From assembly GCA_026874595.1 (NCBI GenBank), contig CM049322.1:53967386-54031385 (forward strand): a stretch of DNA of 64,000 nucleotides. The letters are read 5' to 3'. A program made the translations under genes and the position numbers. This DNA is from Sipunculus nudus (taxonomy: Eukaryota > Annelida > Sipuncula > Golfingiida > Sipunculidae). How positions within the stretch are numbered: position 1 is the first letter of the stretch; each line of letters starts with the position of its first letter. Positions 35,817 through 49,270 of this stretch are shown here, piece by piece. The notes below the pieces were generated by a model. It did no database searches and was not told where the DNA came from. It saw nothing but the letters and a program-made list of their open reading frames with translations.

Positions 35817-35830
35817 AAGGGGTAATTGTT
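35817..35830. repeat. Target-site duplication of LINE, right copy
   Basis: AAGGGGTAATTGTT, identical to 28,334-28,347. It fixes the LINE 5' end. Confidence 0.85.
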
Positions 35831-36000
35831 ACTAGGATTAAACTTTATTTTGTTTATGATATACTGGTATACTCATGAGGTCATGAGATCATGCCCCCGT
35901 GAAACGGAAGGGAGGAGTTTAACCGTTTGCAACTTGAGATTTTGCTGTCTATAATTGTTATAATTTTTACTTTATTGATCTTCATTGGTCGAGGCCTTAT

Positions 36001-36003
36001 TAT

Positions 36004-36062
<59 letters not shown>
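36001..36062. repeat. (TA)n microsatellite
   Basis: About 60 bases of TA with one AAATA interruption. Confidence 0.95.
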
Positions 36063-36064
<2 letters not shown>

Positions 36065-39000
36065 GACAATTATTTTGTATCTTTTTAGAAATACTGTCCA
36101 GTGTAAAAACGCCTACTATCCTCTCACCCTCGTCGGAAAGACCAGCCCAGTCTTTACCGAGAAACCCGGCTTGTTTCAGTGTTGTCTGGTCCAACGGTAG
36201 AGGCAGTGTTTTTTCATGATCGGTCTCTAAAAATTTGCTTCACATTCAGGTAAGTAACATATCACAAAGATAAATACTATAAAGATATAATCGCAGTGCT
36301 GAAGAATAAGTCCTACACTGGCTATACCCTCGAACAATAAAGGGATCCAGTTAGAACCAAAAAGGGTTCTTCGGATTGGACTGGGTGGGGATCATTTTAG
36401 GAAAAAGTACAGAACCTATGTGTAGGACTTTATAGAATGCTCAAAGCAGGTTTATTTAGAAAACAGTCTTGGATGTCATATCATACCTTAAGGATAAATT
36501 AATCCTATGTCATATGCCCATATTTAAGGGAAAGAGTTTTCATTGAAGATGTGAAAAATAATGAAAGCATTTTTCATGTGGATAATTGCAATGCTCATTG
36601 CTGACAATTATATTTATAGTTGCAAGGAAAACATGTTTTTTAAGAAAACTTATTTTTTTATTCAGTTGTAAAGGTCCACCTGTGTTTACACATACAATAG
36701 CTAAAAAACATTAACCTATGCACGCTCAAAATTAAAACTTACAAATTCAATTATCTTTTAGTCGTTCAGCGTAGTCTGTGGTATTTCAGGCAAATGCTAT
36801 GTTTAGCATGGGGTCGACCACAACCTTGAGCGTTTACATACCAATGGGGAAAAAGTATACATAAAACGTGATATCAAGGGAATCGCACAAATGTCCCAGT
36901 CAAGCTAGCTTTTCCTCACATTGATAACAGAATACAACGAATTGAATGAAAAAAGTATGTACAACCATGAACATGTTTTCTAAGATGGAAAGACATAGAA
37001 AAATTTAAGAGTTGGCACAAGTAGCACCCCTCCCCCCCCCCCAAAAAAAAAGAATAAACGGGTGAAAAACTATAGTAATTAGCCTGTTCGTCTGTTTGTC
37101 CATCCGTCCGTCCCCCAAAAATAATAACACCAACTCATAAGGAATTGACCCTAATGGTTTGGGGTTAATGTGGTCACGGTCACAGGAGCTACTATGTTTA
37201 AAAAGATTGTGAATTCATTTTGAGCCAAATGTTTTAAATTAAAATAAATCGGAAATCAATGGTAAGAACTCTGATTTTTGGGCCACCGGATCAAACGCTT
37301 AGTTCACAGGACCCACATCTTTAAGAAGATTGTGAAAACATTTAAAGCGAAAATTTTCATCACAACCGTTCCTTCACCTCTTATGATATATCCTAATGTG
37401 CACATGCACGAATTGGGCTTAATATAAAGAATCTACGCTGGTCTAGGGATTTCACTTACATAAGTTAAACTCATTCTGTATAGAATGGCAGTCTATTGAT
37501 TTGCGTAGTTAAAACATGTCTATACACTATGAGCCATATTGAAACAACCTGTATAATCGGTAGCATGGGCATGGGAACATGGCATTGACAAACTGGAGGG
37601 AACAGCGCCACGCCTCGTCAGTGATTACCTCTGTATTGAACGAGACAGAGTACAAACATAAAAACTTTGTCAGCACATTTCTACCAAGCGCGTGCAAAAG
37701 GACTAAATAAATAAAACACATTTTTACTGCAGTAGCTTTATATTTACCAAGCTACTCTGCAGCTCTTTAGTGTCCCAATTCCATACTAACCCACACCAAC
37801 GAAAGGAACACATGTCTACATAACATGTTCACATTATGCGAGTCTATAAAATATGTATGTACTTTGAAGGTGCTTCTGATCCAGATTCTTGGATTCTCAG
37901 GGTAAAACAACAATTAAGTATAGTTTGTTCTTCATCTCTATATGTTAACATCTTCTACCCCAATAAATAATTGCATAAATGAAAAATAAATATAAATAAG
38001 TAATATCGTAGTTAAGAAACTTTTTAAAATCATGGTATCATATACTCAAACAATTAGGAGCATTTTTAGGTAAAACTAAGTGAGCCCAATCTCCTATTAG
38101 ATACCTGAATGTGTTTCCATATTTCTATGATGATGGATTCAGCTGCGAATTCGCAAAAGTGAACTAAACTGGTAAAGTGTCTTTTATATTGTTATTTCCT
38201 TGATTTAACTAAATATCCTTTTTTTCAGGGCATATTTTGTTGATACTGCCGACCTGATATGAACTATTCATCTTATATGCAGATCTTTGGGTGACATGCT
38301 CCCTGTGCCAAGCCTTTTTGCTTTATAAAGGAACAAACATCCTTTAGTTTGTGTACCATGCTGAATTAAAAAAAATCCTTATTGATAAGATGATATTATT
38401 TTATCACTTTATGTATCCACTGATTCCTCGGTATGAAATTCCGTATTTATAATTCATTCTGCCAGATAGATAATAATCTAATATCGTCGTATAAGAGGAT
38501 CGAAATGTAAATGTCAAAGTGAGGCTGTTCAGCCTTGACTCTTTGCCACGAGGTTCCGAAGATTAAGGAGGTCACAAAAATTAAATGTTTTTGTTATAGA
38601 ATTTTAAATCTCATATTAAGCCTTTGGTTCCTTATCATCTTCAGGGTCAAACAGGTAAACAGTATTCATATTTCAATGGGAGCCTTCTGGTGGAATAGAC
38701 TATTATTCCTTGGGTGTTCGAGTGTCCGTTCTTTCGTTTACAGAGCACATATCATAATCTTTGAATCTACAGTTTTCAAACTTTACCTGAAATTATATCA
38801 CTTTGATCTATACTCTGCGAGTTCTGGGGGAAAAACATGATTTGTCAGATTGCCACATTTTATAATTCTAATGCCTGGAAAACTTTATATCAAGGCAGGT
38901 CATGAGCCAGTTGAGTAGAAATCAACATAAAGGGACAGTAGCCTACTAAATGTAAGTAACGAAGCCAAAACATGATTTTTAGCAGCTTAACAGTCTGATA

Positions 39001-39840
39001 GGACACAAATTGTAACCGTTGGACCTGTACACGTGACCTTAAACTAAAGGGAGGTCTTTATAGAATGTCTTTTGAAACAAGAAATTAGGTTACCGTGACC
39101 TAACTGCAGCTAATTTTAGGGAGTTAAAGGTACCCAAAAGTCAGATGGGCAAAAAAATGTAAATAATGGACATTGAAATTTTTATCAGGGATAACCTGGT
39201 AAAATATCTCTGTTATACGCTGGAATTAGATCACAGTCATAAATATATTCTGTACTCTGGACAATAATCACTGTATCTTACACCGGGCACAAGTTGTTAC
39301 AGTTTTACCTATAACGTTCATACCTGTTATCCAAGGGGATCTAAGAGTGGCTGCTTTTGAAACCAGAAATGAGGTCATTGTGAACTAGTAACCCCAGGCT
39401 ATGCTAGAACATATGATTTGAACCCTGAGAAAGGCACATGGATACATATTGTACACGTTGGACCTAGGAACTTAATATGTAACATTCAAGGTATGCCTAG
39501 TTAAATTTCCTTGGAAAATCAGAAAAAAATATCAATATCATCGTAACGTACAATCTGTCAATCATTGGCAAAACAATGATTTTGAGCAAAATGTCAGTCA
39601 TACAGAGCCAAATCAAAACTGTTCGACTCCTTGCTCAGCATCCATGTAGTTCCTGTTTAAATATTCAAGAAAACCCTAAATAAAACCAGGGTGACCTACC
39701 TTAATTCTGCTCATTATGGGCAATAACATGATGTTGAGCACTCTGGAAATTATTCTTCATAAAGCTGAAGGCCATTAACATATATTTGAATTAGATCATA
39801 ATAAAAATAATATTCTTCACAATTAAATCTGTCATAATGC
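36063..39840. other. Gene-poor stretch with old repeat fragments
   Basis: A fragment with GGATCCAGTTAGAACC and GGGTTCTTCGG at 36,340-36,375 may be a piece of the GGTTC MITE. GTCCATCCGTCCGTCCC at 37,098 and GTTACCGTGACCTAACTGCA at 39,090 look like debris of the GGACGG/GTGACC repeat families. No exon is supported. Confidence 0.4.
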
Positions 39841-39844
39841 GAAG

Positions 39845-41935
39845 AATGAATGAATGAATATTTTATTCAGAAAATATAAGGCCTCAGGCCCATTTTTCCA
39901 TAAGTGCATGCATAATACAGTATCAATGAGTGATAAATATAAAAAACATTTTAACAAATGAACTTTAAGTACATGCATTCAATTATATCAATATATTTTT
40001 CACAAAAAGTCATTTCTATAGTATACAAATCATATACAGATGTATTTGTATGCAATTTACATTTAAGTGCTCAGATTTTTATAAATGATAAATCCTTTTC
40101 CAAAATAGGTTTCAGTAAATTAACATCAATATTAAATGAGAACCATTTTAAAAACCTTAACATTGACTTATACCTGATCATTTCTTCTTTTAAAAGCATA
40201 ATATACACAAGCTGCTAGATTATTAATAACAGAAGGATTTTTATTTGACATAAGGGAAACAAAAGAAAATTTACCCAATTTTTAAAATAAAATGGTCTCC
40301 CAAATCATTATATAATGGACACTTCATTATGAAATGATATTCAGTTTTAACTACATTTTCAGGTACAATTTCTCTCAGTCCAGTGTATCATATCATGTCT
40401 TCCTTTTTCAATTAGCAAATTATGTGATGAACATCTTAATCTAGCTAAACTGTTTTTATGATTATTATTTTTCACAACATTTAAATACATTCCCCTGGTT
40501 AAGAGTGATTTAAGAGTATGATTCTAAACGTTTATTAATTGAAATGTTATTCGACCATTCTTGCAAATAAATATCTTTTAATCTTTGGTGTAGCTCTGAC
40601 AGAAACAATTGTGTACCCCCTAAATCCTGCAATATCCAAGTGTAACCAAAACCTAATGAAAATAATAAATTTTAATTTATAAATAATAAATAATAATCAA
40701 CTTTCGTAGCCCAAGTTTTCCTTCCCAGTTCATCAAGGCGACATAATTTACCGTATTACAGTTTAGGTTACCTATTTGGTATCATTCGTAATATTTTGGT
40801 CCAATACTTAATGCATCTGAATACATAATGAATTTTCAGAGGCCATCGTCCATATTCACCAAGTGCAGCAGCAGTTGGTTATGAAGAATTAATTTTAAGA
40901 CTGTATTTGCAAAATTTGTTCTGAACTGATTCAATAGTGTCAGTTTTCATGGCCCCATAATTCACTGCCATAACATAAAATTGGTAGCACCATTCTGTCA
41001 AAAAGAAAAAAGGACTGATCCACTGTTAAATATTTATATTTACTTATAGTTTTTTAAAATCATAATGAGAGCCTTATTGGCTTGATTTGCTAAATGTTGT
41101 TTCAATCTTGACCATTTAAGAAAACTTGTAAAAATTCCCCTAAATATTTATAACTACTAACCATTTCAACTTGTTTTCCTTTATAGTACCACTTTTCACA
41201 CTTTTAAGACGCAACCATTTCTGAATACTACTATTTTTGTTTTGTCTATATTAACTCTCATTTCATATAAATCACAAACGATTTCTAATTTGTTGATTTG
41301 GGTTTGTAACTGACCAGCTGTATCAGCGAAACATACAACCTCATCTGCAAACATTAGCATGGAGAGTGATTTTGCTTCTGGACTAATATATATACCTTCT
41401 CTTTCTGAATGCAGTGTAAAGTATAATTCATTCATAAAGAATGTAAACAATAAAGGACTGATCAACAGCTCTGCCTTGTTCCTACAGTGCATGAAAAGTA
41501 ATCAGTTACACCTTTTTCAGTTAATACACAAGATTTTAATTTTGAATACATGGATTTCAAAATATTGTATATTTTCCCTCTAATCCCTATTTTATAAAGA
41601 ATGTAATTTAATAACTGATATATTCCGTCAAAAGCTTTGGAAAAGTCTATGAATATTGCATAAAATCAGTTTTTTTATAAATAGGATTCAGTTAATGCCA
41701 TTAGGTTGAACATATTATCAACTGTACTATAATTTCTTCTATTACATGCTTGTTTTTCTAAAATTTTTTATGATTTTCAGCCCACAGAAATAATCTTTCA
41801 TTTAAAATGTTGGTAAATAATTTTCCAATTGTATTTAAAAGAGCTATGCCTCTGTAGTTATTTTGATCATTTATACTTCCATTCTTATTTAAAGGAAATA
41901 AAATTGCTTTTGACTATTTGGTAGAAAACTGCCGA
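39845..41935 (-). pseudogene. CR1/jockey-like LINE fragment (reverse transcriptase and C-terminus), 5' truncated
   Basis: On the minus strand: NYRGIALLNTIGKLFTNILN (about 41,870), RRNYSTVDNMFNLMALTE, FIDFSKAFD (motif A, about 41,655), a broken VGTRQSC...SPLLFTFFMNELYF, SLSMLMFADEVVCFAD (about 41,350), VNIDKTKIVVFRNG and LCYGSELWGHEN (about 40,960). A late TEYHFIMKCPLY block follows, and the element ends in a TATTCATTCATTCATTC tail at 39,845-39,870. This order is typical of the CR1/L2/jockey group. The catalytic site reads FADE rather than FADD, and frames break repeatedly. The 5' half (endonuclease) is missing. It is a dead copy. Confidence 0.8.
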
Positions 41936-42164
41936 CACAAAAAAATGTTATTGAATAATGTTTCTAAAAGTGTATTTCCTGACCGCATAGTTAAACGCAT
42001 TAAATTTTTTAATAAAATGGCAATGTTTATGCTTTCTTTGTTTCCAATATATAGTCATATATAGGTTATGGCTACAGTGATTCAGTATTCCAGAAATCTA
42101 GACATAGACACACACACATATATACATATATGTATAATTTGCATTGTTTACATAACATGAATTC

Positions 42165-42223
42165 AATACATATATATATATAATATATATATGTATATAT
42201 ACATATATATACATATATATATA

Positions 42224-42257
<34 letters not shown>
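42165..42257. repeat. (TA)n-rich microsatellite
   Basis: Interrupted TATATA/TACATA tract. Confidence 0.95.
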
Positions 42258-42261
<4 letters not shown>

Positions 42262-42304
42262 GTTATGTCGGGGAAAAGCACATATTAACTTTTATAGCCT
42301 ATAT

Positions 42305-42375
42305 AGTAGATTTGCAATTGGAGAACACCGCGCAGATGTCAAGACATGATCAAGCCTGCATTTGATCCCGAGTTG
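42305..42375 (+). mobile_element. tRNA-like SINE fragment
   Basis: CGCGCAGATGTCAAGACATG (A-box-like) followed by GCATTTGATCCCGAGTTGC (B-box-like). The paralogous sequence at 44.77 kb reads CGGCGCAGTTGTCAAGACAT ... TGTTTGATCAAGGCCC. Both copies lie just downstream of a TA tract. Confidence 0.4.
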
Positions 42376-42544
42376 CACGCCGTGTTTAACGGCTAAAGCT
42401 TGAACTTCAAAGCTTGTGTGCACAGCTTCAGGGGTTGCATTTAAAAAAAATACACACAGTGAGCTTTCGGGTGAATGCTCGTCAGCTGATAAATAAATAC
42501 TAAGTATATATTGCGGAGTAGAAGTTTCGTACAAGGTACCCCTG

Positions 42545-44390
42545 CATGTGTGTGTGTGTTATATTACTATACAGAACTACGAATAAAGAGGCTACCTATG
42601 CTATAAATAAGACCCGGAGAAGAGATACGACGAGCCTGTTTGACACCAGGATAATTTTAGGAGAGTTTAAGCCCCATCAATTGGTCCGAATTCGGAATGG
42701 AATTCTTTGATGAAATATGTTAAGCAAACATTAAATACCAAAGGCGGTTACCTCCAGAAAAAATGTAAACAAGGGCCCAGGGATCAAAAGCTCACTGTTG
42801 ATTTGTCCATATATGATAAATATGTTAAAGCTAGAATTATTTTACATCAAACGGGAAATTTGTGATGGCTAATATTTAATTACCACTTGAAAGACGTGCA
42901 GAAGATGGTAATAGAATATAGGAAGTTCAGGGATTGTAAAAATATATTTTATTTCAGGGATATTGTTTGTAATACTGAACATTTGGATCCAGATTCCACA
43001 ATTATAAGTTGCACTATTATTTATCACCAACTTGCTTCATATATTATCAAATTATGCATACTAATGGTAAAAGTTAAGGACATCTAACAAGGTTTTGAAT
43101 ATTGGATTCATATGTCTAACTGTTTCAAAATGTGCCGGTCTAATGGACTGGCGGACAGATGGACGGATTGATTCACAGACAGACAATGGATCATAACCAT
43201 AACTCAGATGACTTATAGACAGCTTATTTAATAAAAATGTTATAAAACTAATTCTGCAAACAAACATTATAAATAATGAGTACAATTTTAGAGAATTTGT
43301 CATCTCTACATATATTCTCCTTTATATTACAAACACTGAATAATGAAAATAATTTTCTTCAATCCCAGGTAAAGCTCGAATTATTCAACAAACCGATCAA
43401 ACAGATCATCAGCAAATATAAAGAACCGAGGAAAACTAACCAGCTGATACATAAGAATCCTGGGGCTTCAAAGAGCAGTTTTGTAATATTAAGGAAAGAA
43501 AAAAGAAAAATATAAACACATACTCAATAGAATGTCCTCAGACTTTTACAGATTCAATGATTAGATAAATTAAGAATTGGACCTAATACATATTACCTCA
43601 GAGGAGAGTTGTCATAGTATGTCATTTAAAAAAAGAAATATGAATTGAATTAAAATAGTAATTACTATTCATAAGTTCTTCCAAAAACGAGATTTATGAA
43701 TGTTTAAGAGTTTTATGAATATTTCGTCATTTTGCTGAATAAGGCAGTGAACATTACTTGATACATCATCTTTTGAGACTACTTTTTAGGGGGCCATGGC
43801 AGCTGAAGGCTTCATATGGGACCGTTACAGCAGATATGTTGATGGATTTGAAATGACCGTTACATACGGTAGTAGGGAATTGGCATCATCGTTACATCTA
43901 TATCTGTGCATCCTATGAAATAAATTCAACAGTGCTAACATGTACAACTCTCCATAATTTTGGGCGAACTTGTTGCCAGAAATATTAAGCTAATAACTTT
44001 AGAAAAATAAATATCCGTATTTAATTGCTGGAGTACACTTAATACACGTGCGATTGTTTCCACACGTTAATCCTTAAAACCCATTGTAATAACTGAAAAC
44101 GTTTACAAAATTCTGATCGCCTTTTTGGCATACAAGTAAATTATATTAAATTGAGCTTAAATCCTACTGTGTCTAATTGTAGAGAGAGAGGGCATATTCG
44201 AGCACAGCTTAAAATAAATTATTTGCTTTCTGATACTGTAAATATCACATGTAAATACACATTAATGGAATATTCAGCATTATGCATCTGATTTTGTTTA
44301 TATTTTGTAAGCTTTTGTAAGCTAAGAACCGTCTGTGCCTAGCTGTAGAGGAAAATAAAGGGCATTTTCAATGGAATTAGTACTTTACCA
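42545..44390. other. No recognisable gene
   Basis: AT-rich stretch. GGCGGACAGATGGACGG at 43,150 is a GGACGG repeat scrap. An 80-codon plus frame at 43,276-43,515 lacks any recognised domain and splice context. Confidence 0.35.
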
Positions 44391-44391
44391 G

Positions 44392-44392
<1 letters not shown>

Positions 44393-44451
<59 letters not shown>

Positions 44452-44460
44452 ATATATATA
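44393..44460. repeat. (TA)n microsatellite
   Basis: Nearly pure TA with one TTTA interruption. Confidence 0.95.
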
Positions 44461-44767
44461 CTGAAAGGGGTTTGGTCGCCATACCAGGACAAAGATGCTC
44501 GATACTTAAAAGAAGAGGCATTAGTCACTTAATGTGTGGCACGCATTGCGCACGACACCTGCGGATAGTGGCAATTATGCATTGATGCATTTTATGAACT
44601 ATATATATGTATATATACATATAATATCGCACATATATATATAATATACAAATTGCTTTAATATTTACAAGATTATACCATATTACTAAAACAATATAAT
44701 GTTGATACGTTATCCTACAGACGGCCTTGAAGAAAAGCATGTATTAAGTGTAAGGCCCGATGTATTG

Positions 44768-44840
44768 GACGTGAAACTAATGAACAACGGCGCAGTTGTC
44801 AAGACATTAGCGTGCCTATGTTTGATCAAGGCCCATGTAC
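44768..44840 (+). mobile_element. tRNA-like SINE fragment, paralogue of 42.3 kb
   Basis: CGGCGCAGTTGTCAAGACAT and ATGTTTGATCAAGGCCC match the A- and B-box-like words of the 42.3-kb copy. It is too degenerate to be a tRNA gene. Confidence 0.4.
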
Positions 44841-46215
44841 AATCGATGCACACTTGAGAAAAATCTGATCACCGAGCTGTGCTCTTTCAGGTTATAATCA
44901 TAATGTATTTTTGACGCGGGCAATTCAGGTTCAATGCCCACAATGGAGATCCAAGTCATTATTAACGGTGTGTCTTTTGTTTCCAATGGTTACGAGAATA
45001 ATATTTACCCTGTTAGGTTGATTCAGGGTCCTTTGTATGTCCGGGATACACACACAAACACAAGGCAGGTATGGGCCTGATCTCCCAGTTACTAACCTCA
45101 ACCTGCCCCGAGAGTTCATTGGACTCTCAAAAACATAGTTTTTCCTTCATACAATCATCCAAATTCCTTTTTAGGCCATACCTATGTGCTTCGTGCATGA
45201 ATTTCATCTGACAGCAGAACGATTTGTATGCCATCACCATGCCATTAATAATTCACACGGAATAGAACGCTTTAGCGGTGCTGTGTAGACCTCGTGAACT
45301 AAATTATGGCTACATGTTACGTGAAGATGATAAAGAATGTCAATAGATATTATTCCCCCATAATAATGAATGTCATGGAAGATTGTTCGCCTATGGTGAC
45401 GATGATAGTGAATGCTAACGTTTATATAGAAATGTAGCCAGCAGACCCAGCGACTAGGGCCGCGACTAATGCTATATCCAAAATCTTAAATAATGAAACA
45501 TAACGAACCTGTAATATATTAAATGGGTGTTACAATGTGCACGTATATGCATATATGCGTTCAGGCATAGGGTCTGCGTAAACACGTGGATTTGGGATAA
45601 TATGACGTCACTACACCAACTTTTTGTGGAAGGTCTGCTCGATCCACTGTACAAATATATTAGTCTCCCATTTCAGGCATATAGTCAAATAGGCCTACGG
45701 CACCTTTAACGGTGGGGATCCGGACCGAGTTTCTGGTCTGTGTTGAGTTCACTTTATAAAACCTACGATGCTGGGTCATTGGACCCGAACATAGCAGACC
45801 AACAAAGCGCACATTTTGAACTGCATTTGAAGGTATTATTTGATGAATTATTTGCAATAATATTTAAATTATTATGCATATACGAAAAGAGGTGTGAGCC
45901 TGTATAAGGGCGTGTGGTGCATGTGCGTAAGTTAAAATTTGTTAGAAAAGTCTAATAATATTTATGAATGATGGGTCCAATATATATAGGGGACGCATGC
46001 GGACTACGCAGAGGGATTAACGGAAACGCTCTTCGCATTCAAGATGCTTTTACGTAAATGAATAATCTATATGCGGTATCCAATAATATCCCTTTGTAAA
46101 GCTTTATCTAGGTCGTTTCAATTTATGCGTATACTCTGTCCGCATCCATTGTCCGAAAGCGTAGTCCATATCTAAACGCTGCAGAAAAGAAATACCATAA
46201 TCTGTATATGCGAAG
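44841..46215. other. No recognisable gene
   Basis: Mixed sequence. The minus frame at 44,931-45,119 is open but has no supporting splice sites or domain. Confidence 0.35.
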
Positions 46216-46220
46216 CCTGC

Positions 46221-46886
46221 GTACTTATTCCGTATCCACGCGCCTTTGCATACCAGTCACCTTGTCAATTTCGGCTATATTTTCACCTGGCATAGATACC
46301 GTTTATAACATCAGACTTCTGGAATCCAAACATATTAGCATTTGCTTTCCAAATGTCTGAATTGTAAACATCAGTACACCGCGTATATAATATTTTAAAG
46401 ACCAATTTAGAAATAATTAACATTATTATGATTTAGTTAATTCAGGGTTTGATTAATGTCCTTAGCGATTTTTGCGCAATTATCACCTTGTCCATTTCGA
46501 TTTCTCCTTTTCAGGTCGGATTGAATGAACGTTCCTTATTTTCGGCTGGTAGAATGGCGTGTCCAACACCGATGTTTCAAACACAAAATATATTAGCATT
46601 TGTTTTAATTATGTATTTTGTCATCCACAAAATGTCATTTAAACGTTTGAATTGTAAACACCAGAACCCGCCTATGAAATATTACCAAGATCAATTATAT
46701 TATTACGATTGATTAAAATTAGCCTTTGTTGCTAATATGTAGACATTAACAATAAATATATGTTGAAATGGCTTGCAAAACAAAGCATCTTTAGCTATCG
46801 AACACCTATCAACGCAGAGTAAGGATTACACATCACGCATGGAAAACAAACTTCGCGCGTACGAACTATGGATACGGAATAAGTAC
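46221..46886. repeat. 18-bp perfect inverted repeats 630 bp apart enclosing a diverged tandem duplication
   Basis: GTACTTATTCCGTATCCA (46,221-46,238) and its exact reverse complement (46,869-46,886) enclose about 630 bp. Inside, CACCTTGTC(A/C)ATTTCG (46,258 and 46,485), ATATTAGCATTTG(C/T)TTT and GAATTGTAAACA(T/C)CAG recur with an offset of about 225-260 bp. The sequence may be a small DNA element, but no transposase is present. Confidence 0.5.
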
Positions 46887-46940
46887 TTATAGAAAACCAG
46901 CTGTAAATACCATCAGACTTTTTAACGATCGGAACATATT

Positions 46941-47138
46941 GGTAAATGAAATACCGATCGGCACTGTTTGGAATCCTATTTCTGTATAATATTAACTTAA
47001 ACCAGACAATAATTTTGAATTTACATAATTAATACACTATTAATTTATTTTAAACCGTCTCCAAAGAATAATTATCAAAATATTAACCGTAAAAATAAAA
47101 TATATTACCCTTCGGTAATTGAAATACCGATCGGCACT
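46941..47138. repeat. 25-bp direct repeats about 173 bp apart
   Basis: GGTAA(A/T)TGAAATACCGATCG followed by GCACT occurs at 46,941-46,965 and 47,114-47,138 with one mismatch. The repeat contains CCGATCGG. The interval is AT-rich. Confidence 0.7.
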
Positions 47139-47139
47139 C

Positions 47140-48045
47140 ATTGAGGGTGTGGTCTTGTTGTGTCCATCGCTATATTGTCTCATATTGAACATGCAGCTAC
47201 CACTTAATTTGATGGAATTTCTGTTGAATATTTTTTAATTAACGCATTGTATCTTGAAAATCATTTGTTCACAATTTGATAAATGTTTTATGAACATTGG
47301 TGGTCACGTTTTGGGTTAGCTGCTGATTGGAATTTTTATAGAAAGGTGTAGCCGCTTCTTTTAAGCACTTCCTAAAATATGGGTGCTACCTGGTTGAATG
47401 ATTCGGGCGTCTGGTGATATTTGAGAGAGACTTTCACTGACTTTACTGATTCCATAGGGGTGGTTGGATCTGCTCTTGACATATAATGGCGTATTGTATA
47501 GTCTCGTAATATGTTTATGTTTCCCACTGTATAGGGATCAAGTTAAAAGTAAGAAGTCAACGGTCTTATTTTCTGCCTAAATTGTAATGTTTAGGCCATG
47601 TGCTTTAAATATTTTGGATAAGGCCTTTCCGTCGTGATTCCTAGACCATAATCCCTGTACAATCCAGATACGCTGCCCTGTTTCCTTGCGATGAGATTGA
47701 GTAGGAAGGAGCCTACAAGTTCACATGTTTCGGCACCATCGCAGCTGCACTATCAAAGTGAGATTGTGATTTGTTTACTCCGTGGTTCTCCGACGCTAAT
47801 CAGGCAAGACTATTTTGTGTGGACAATTATTTATCTTTCTTCACTGGTGATGCTGTCGTAGGTAGAGGCAAAGTCATCTTCGTTTAGTATTTCTATTGAT
47901 GGATAAAAATCCAACACGTCACATGAGATGAATGAACATTTTTCTTTGTTTGTAATTTTATTAAAAGATGATGTAACATCAGTTTAGAAAATGAAGCAAG
48001 AAAGAACGTGGTAGTAAAAAATGTCAGACAAAATGTGTTACCTCT
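47140..48045. other. No recognisable feature
   Basis: AT-rich stretch without a protein-like frame or repeat boundary. Confidence 0.35.
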
Positions 48046-48049
48046 GTGT

Positions 48050-48057
48050 ATATATAC

Positions 48058-48134
<77 letters not shown>
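48050..48134. repeat. (TA)n microsatellite
   Basis: Long TA run with a few CA/TACATA interruptions at the left. Confidence 0.95.
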
Positions 48135-48137
<3 letters not shown>

Positions 48138-48749
48138 TATCTTATGATTGCGTTGTTGAGTAATTGAGGTTATCCCGCCGTAAAGATTATGCCATTTAGT
48201 TAGGCATATCAGACAAAAAAAAAAAAATGAAATAGCATCACCCGATAGGTTTTACACTGCAGTTATAAACTTTGTTTAAATCGTTAATTTTTTTCAAAAA
48301 CAGAGCAGATATGTTCTTTTTTAATGTGCGGGCAAAAGTGTGGACAAAATTAGCTCCATTCTTTGTGACATGCAGGCATAAAAGACAGGACAGGGGAGGG
48401 CTAATCAAGCAGGAACTTGTTTGGGGCACTAACTGACTGGTGTATTAACTAATGAGAGCTGGATATGGTGCTGATATTTCCTTTTATTCTGTTCCTTACA
48501 ATTAAGTGTAAACATGTTAGAATGGACATGTTGTTAAAATGTTGTGGTCTTATTTTAGATAATGAAATATGACATTTTGCGTTTTATGATAATGAAAATT
48601 TGTATAGACATGAAATTATGCATTTGAATGATATTTACATAATTCATGGTTCATAATTTTTTTGCTAAATGTCTTTAACCTGAAGAAGTGTTTTATTCTA
48701 CGAATGAGATGCAATCTTTTTAAATAGGTCTGCATTGACAATACCGGTT

Positions 48750-49165
48750 TGGCCATTGTAAACATTTGCAAATATTTGAGCAATATTATAAAAGATGACC
48801 TTAAGTGGTCTGAAACCACCATAACACGGACGAAAAGGTCTTGTAAGAGATTGCTTTTCTAAGGAAACCGAGAGAGTTCGGCGGTGACAATACAATCATG
48901 AAGGTGATTTATACCTCAGTAATGGAAATTGTAGCTTTGTACAGCGTTAGTGTCTGGTACAACAGTGCATTCTTCTGTGATCCTAGACTGTTATCCAGAG
49001 TTAGGAAATTATCTCAAATCGTTATAGGTTTGTCGGTCAACAACTTCGATAATATTCATAGAAAGAAAGTTCATGCCAGAGTAAAAACATTGTATGTGAT
49101 ACCAGTAAATCATTGAATGTATAGTATAAACTGCTGCCATCTGGTAAGAGACTGAGAACTTAATC
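48750..49165 (+). pseudogene. 3' end of an L2/Rex-like LINE ORF
   Basis: The plus strand reads IVNICKYLSNIIKDDLKW (the vxxxKYLGxxIDxxLxW block that follows the RT domain), then KRSCKRLLF, IYTSVMEIVALYSVSVWYN, SRVRKLSQIVIG, and KLLPSGKRLRT just before a stop at about 49,160. This order is the well-known C-terminus of L2/Rex1-type LINEs in animals. It has two or three frame changes and nothing upstream of the post-RT block, so it is a 5'-truncated insertion. Confidence 0.75.
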
Positions 49166-49270
49166 ATGCAAAACACCGAGGTCCCTGCATTCTTTGTGCC
49201 AACTTATAATATAAACTATATTTTTAATATAAACTTTTTTTTTTACATGGATTGTACAACTAATTTTAAT

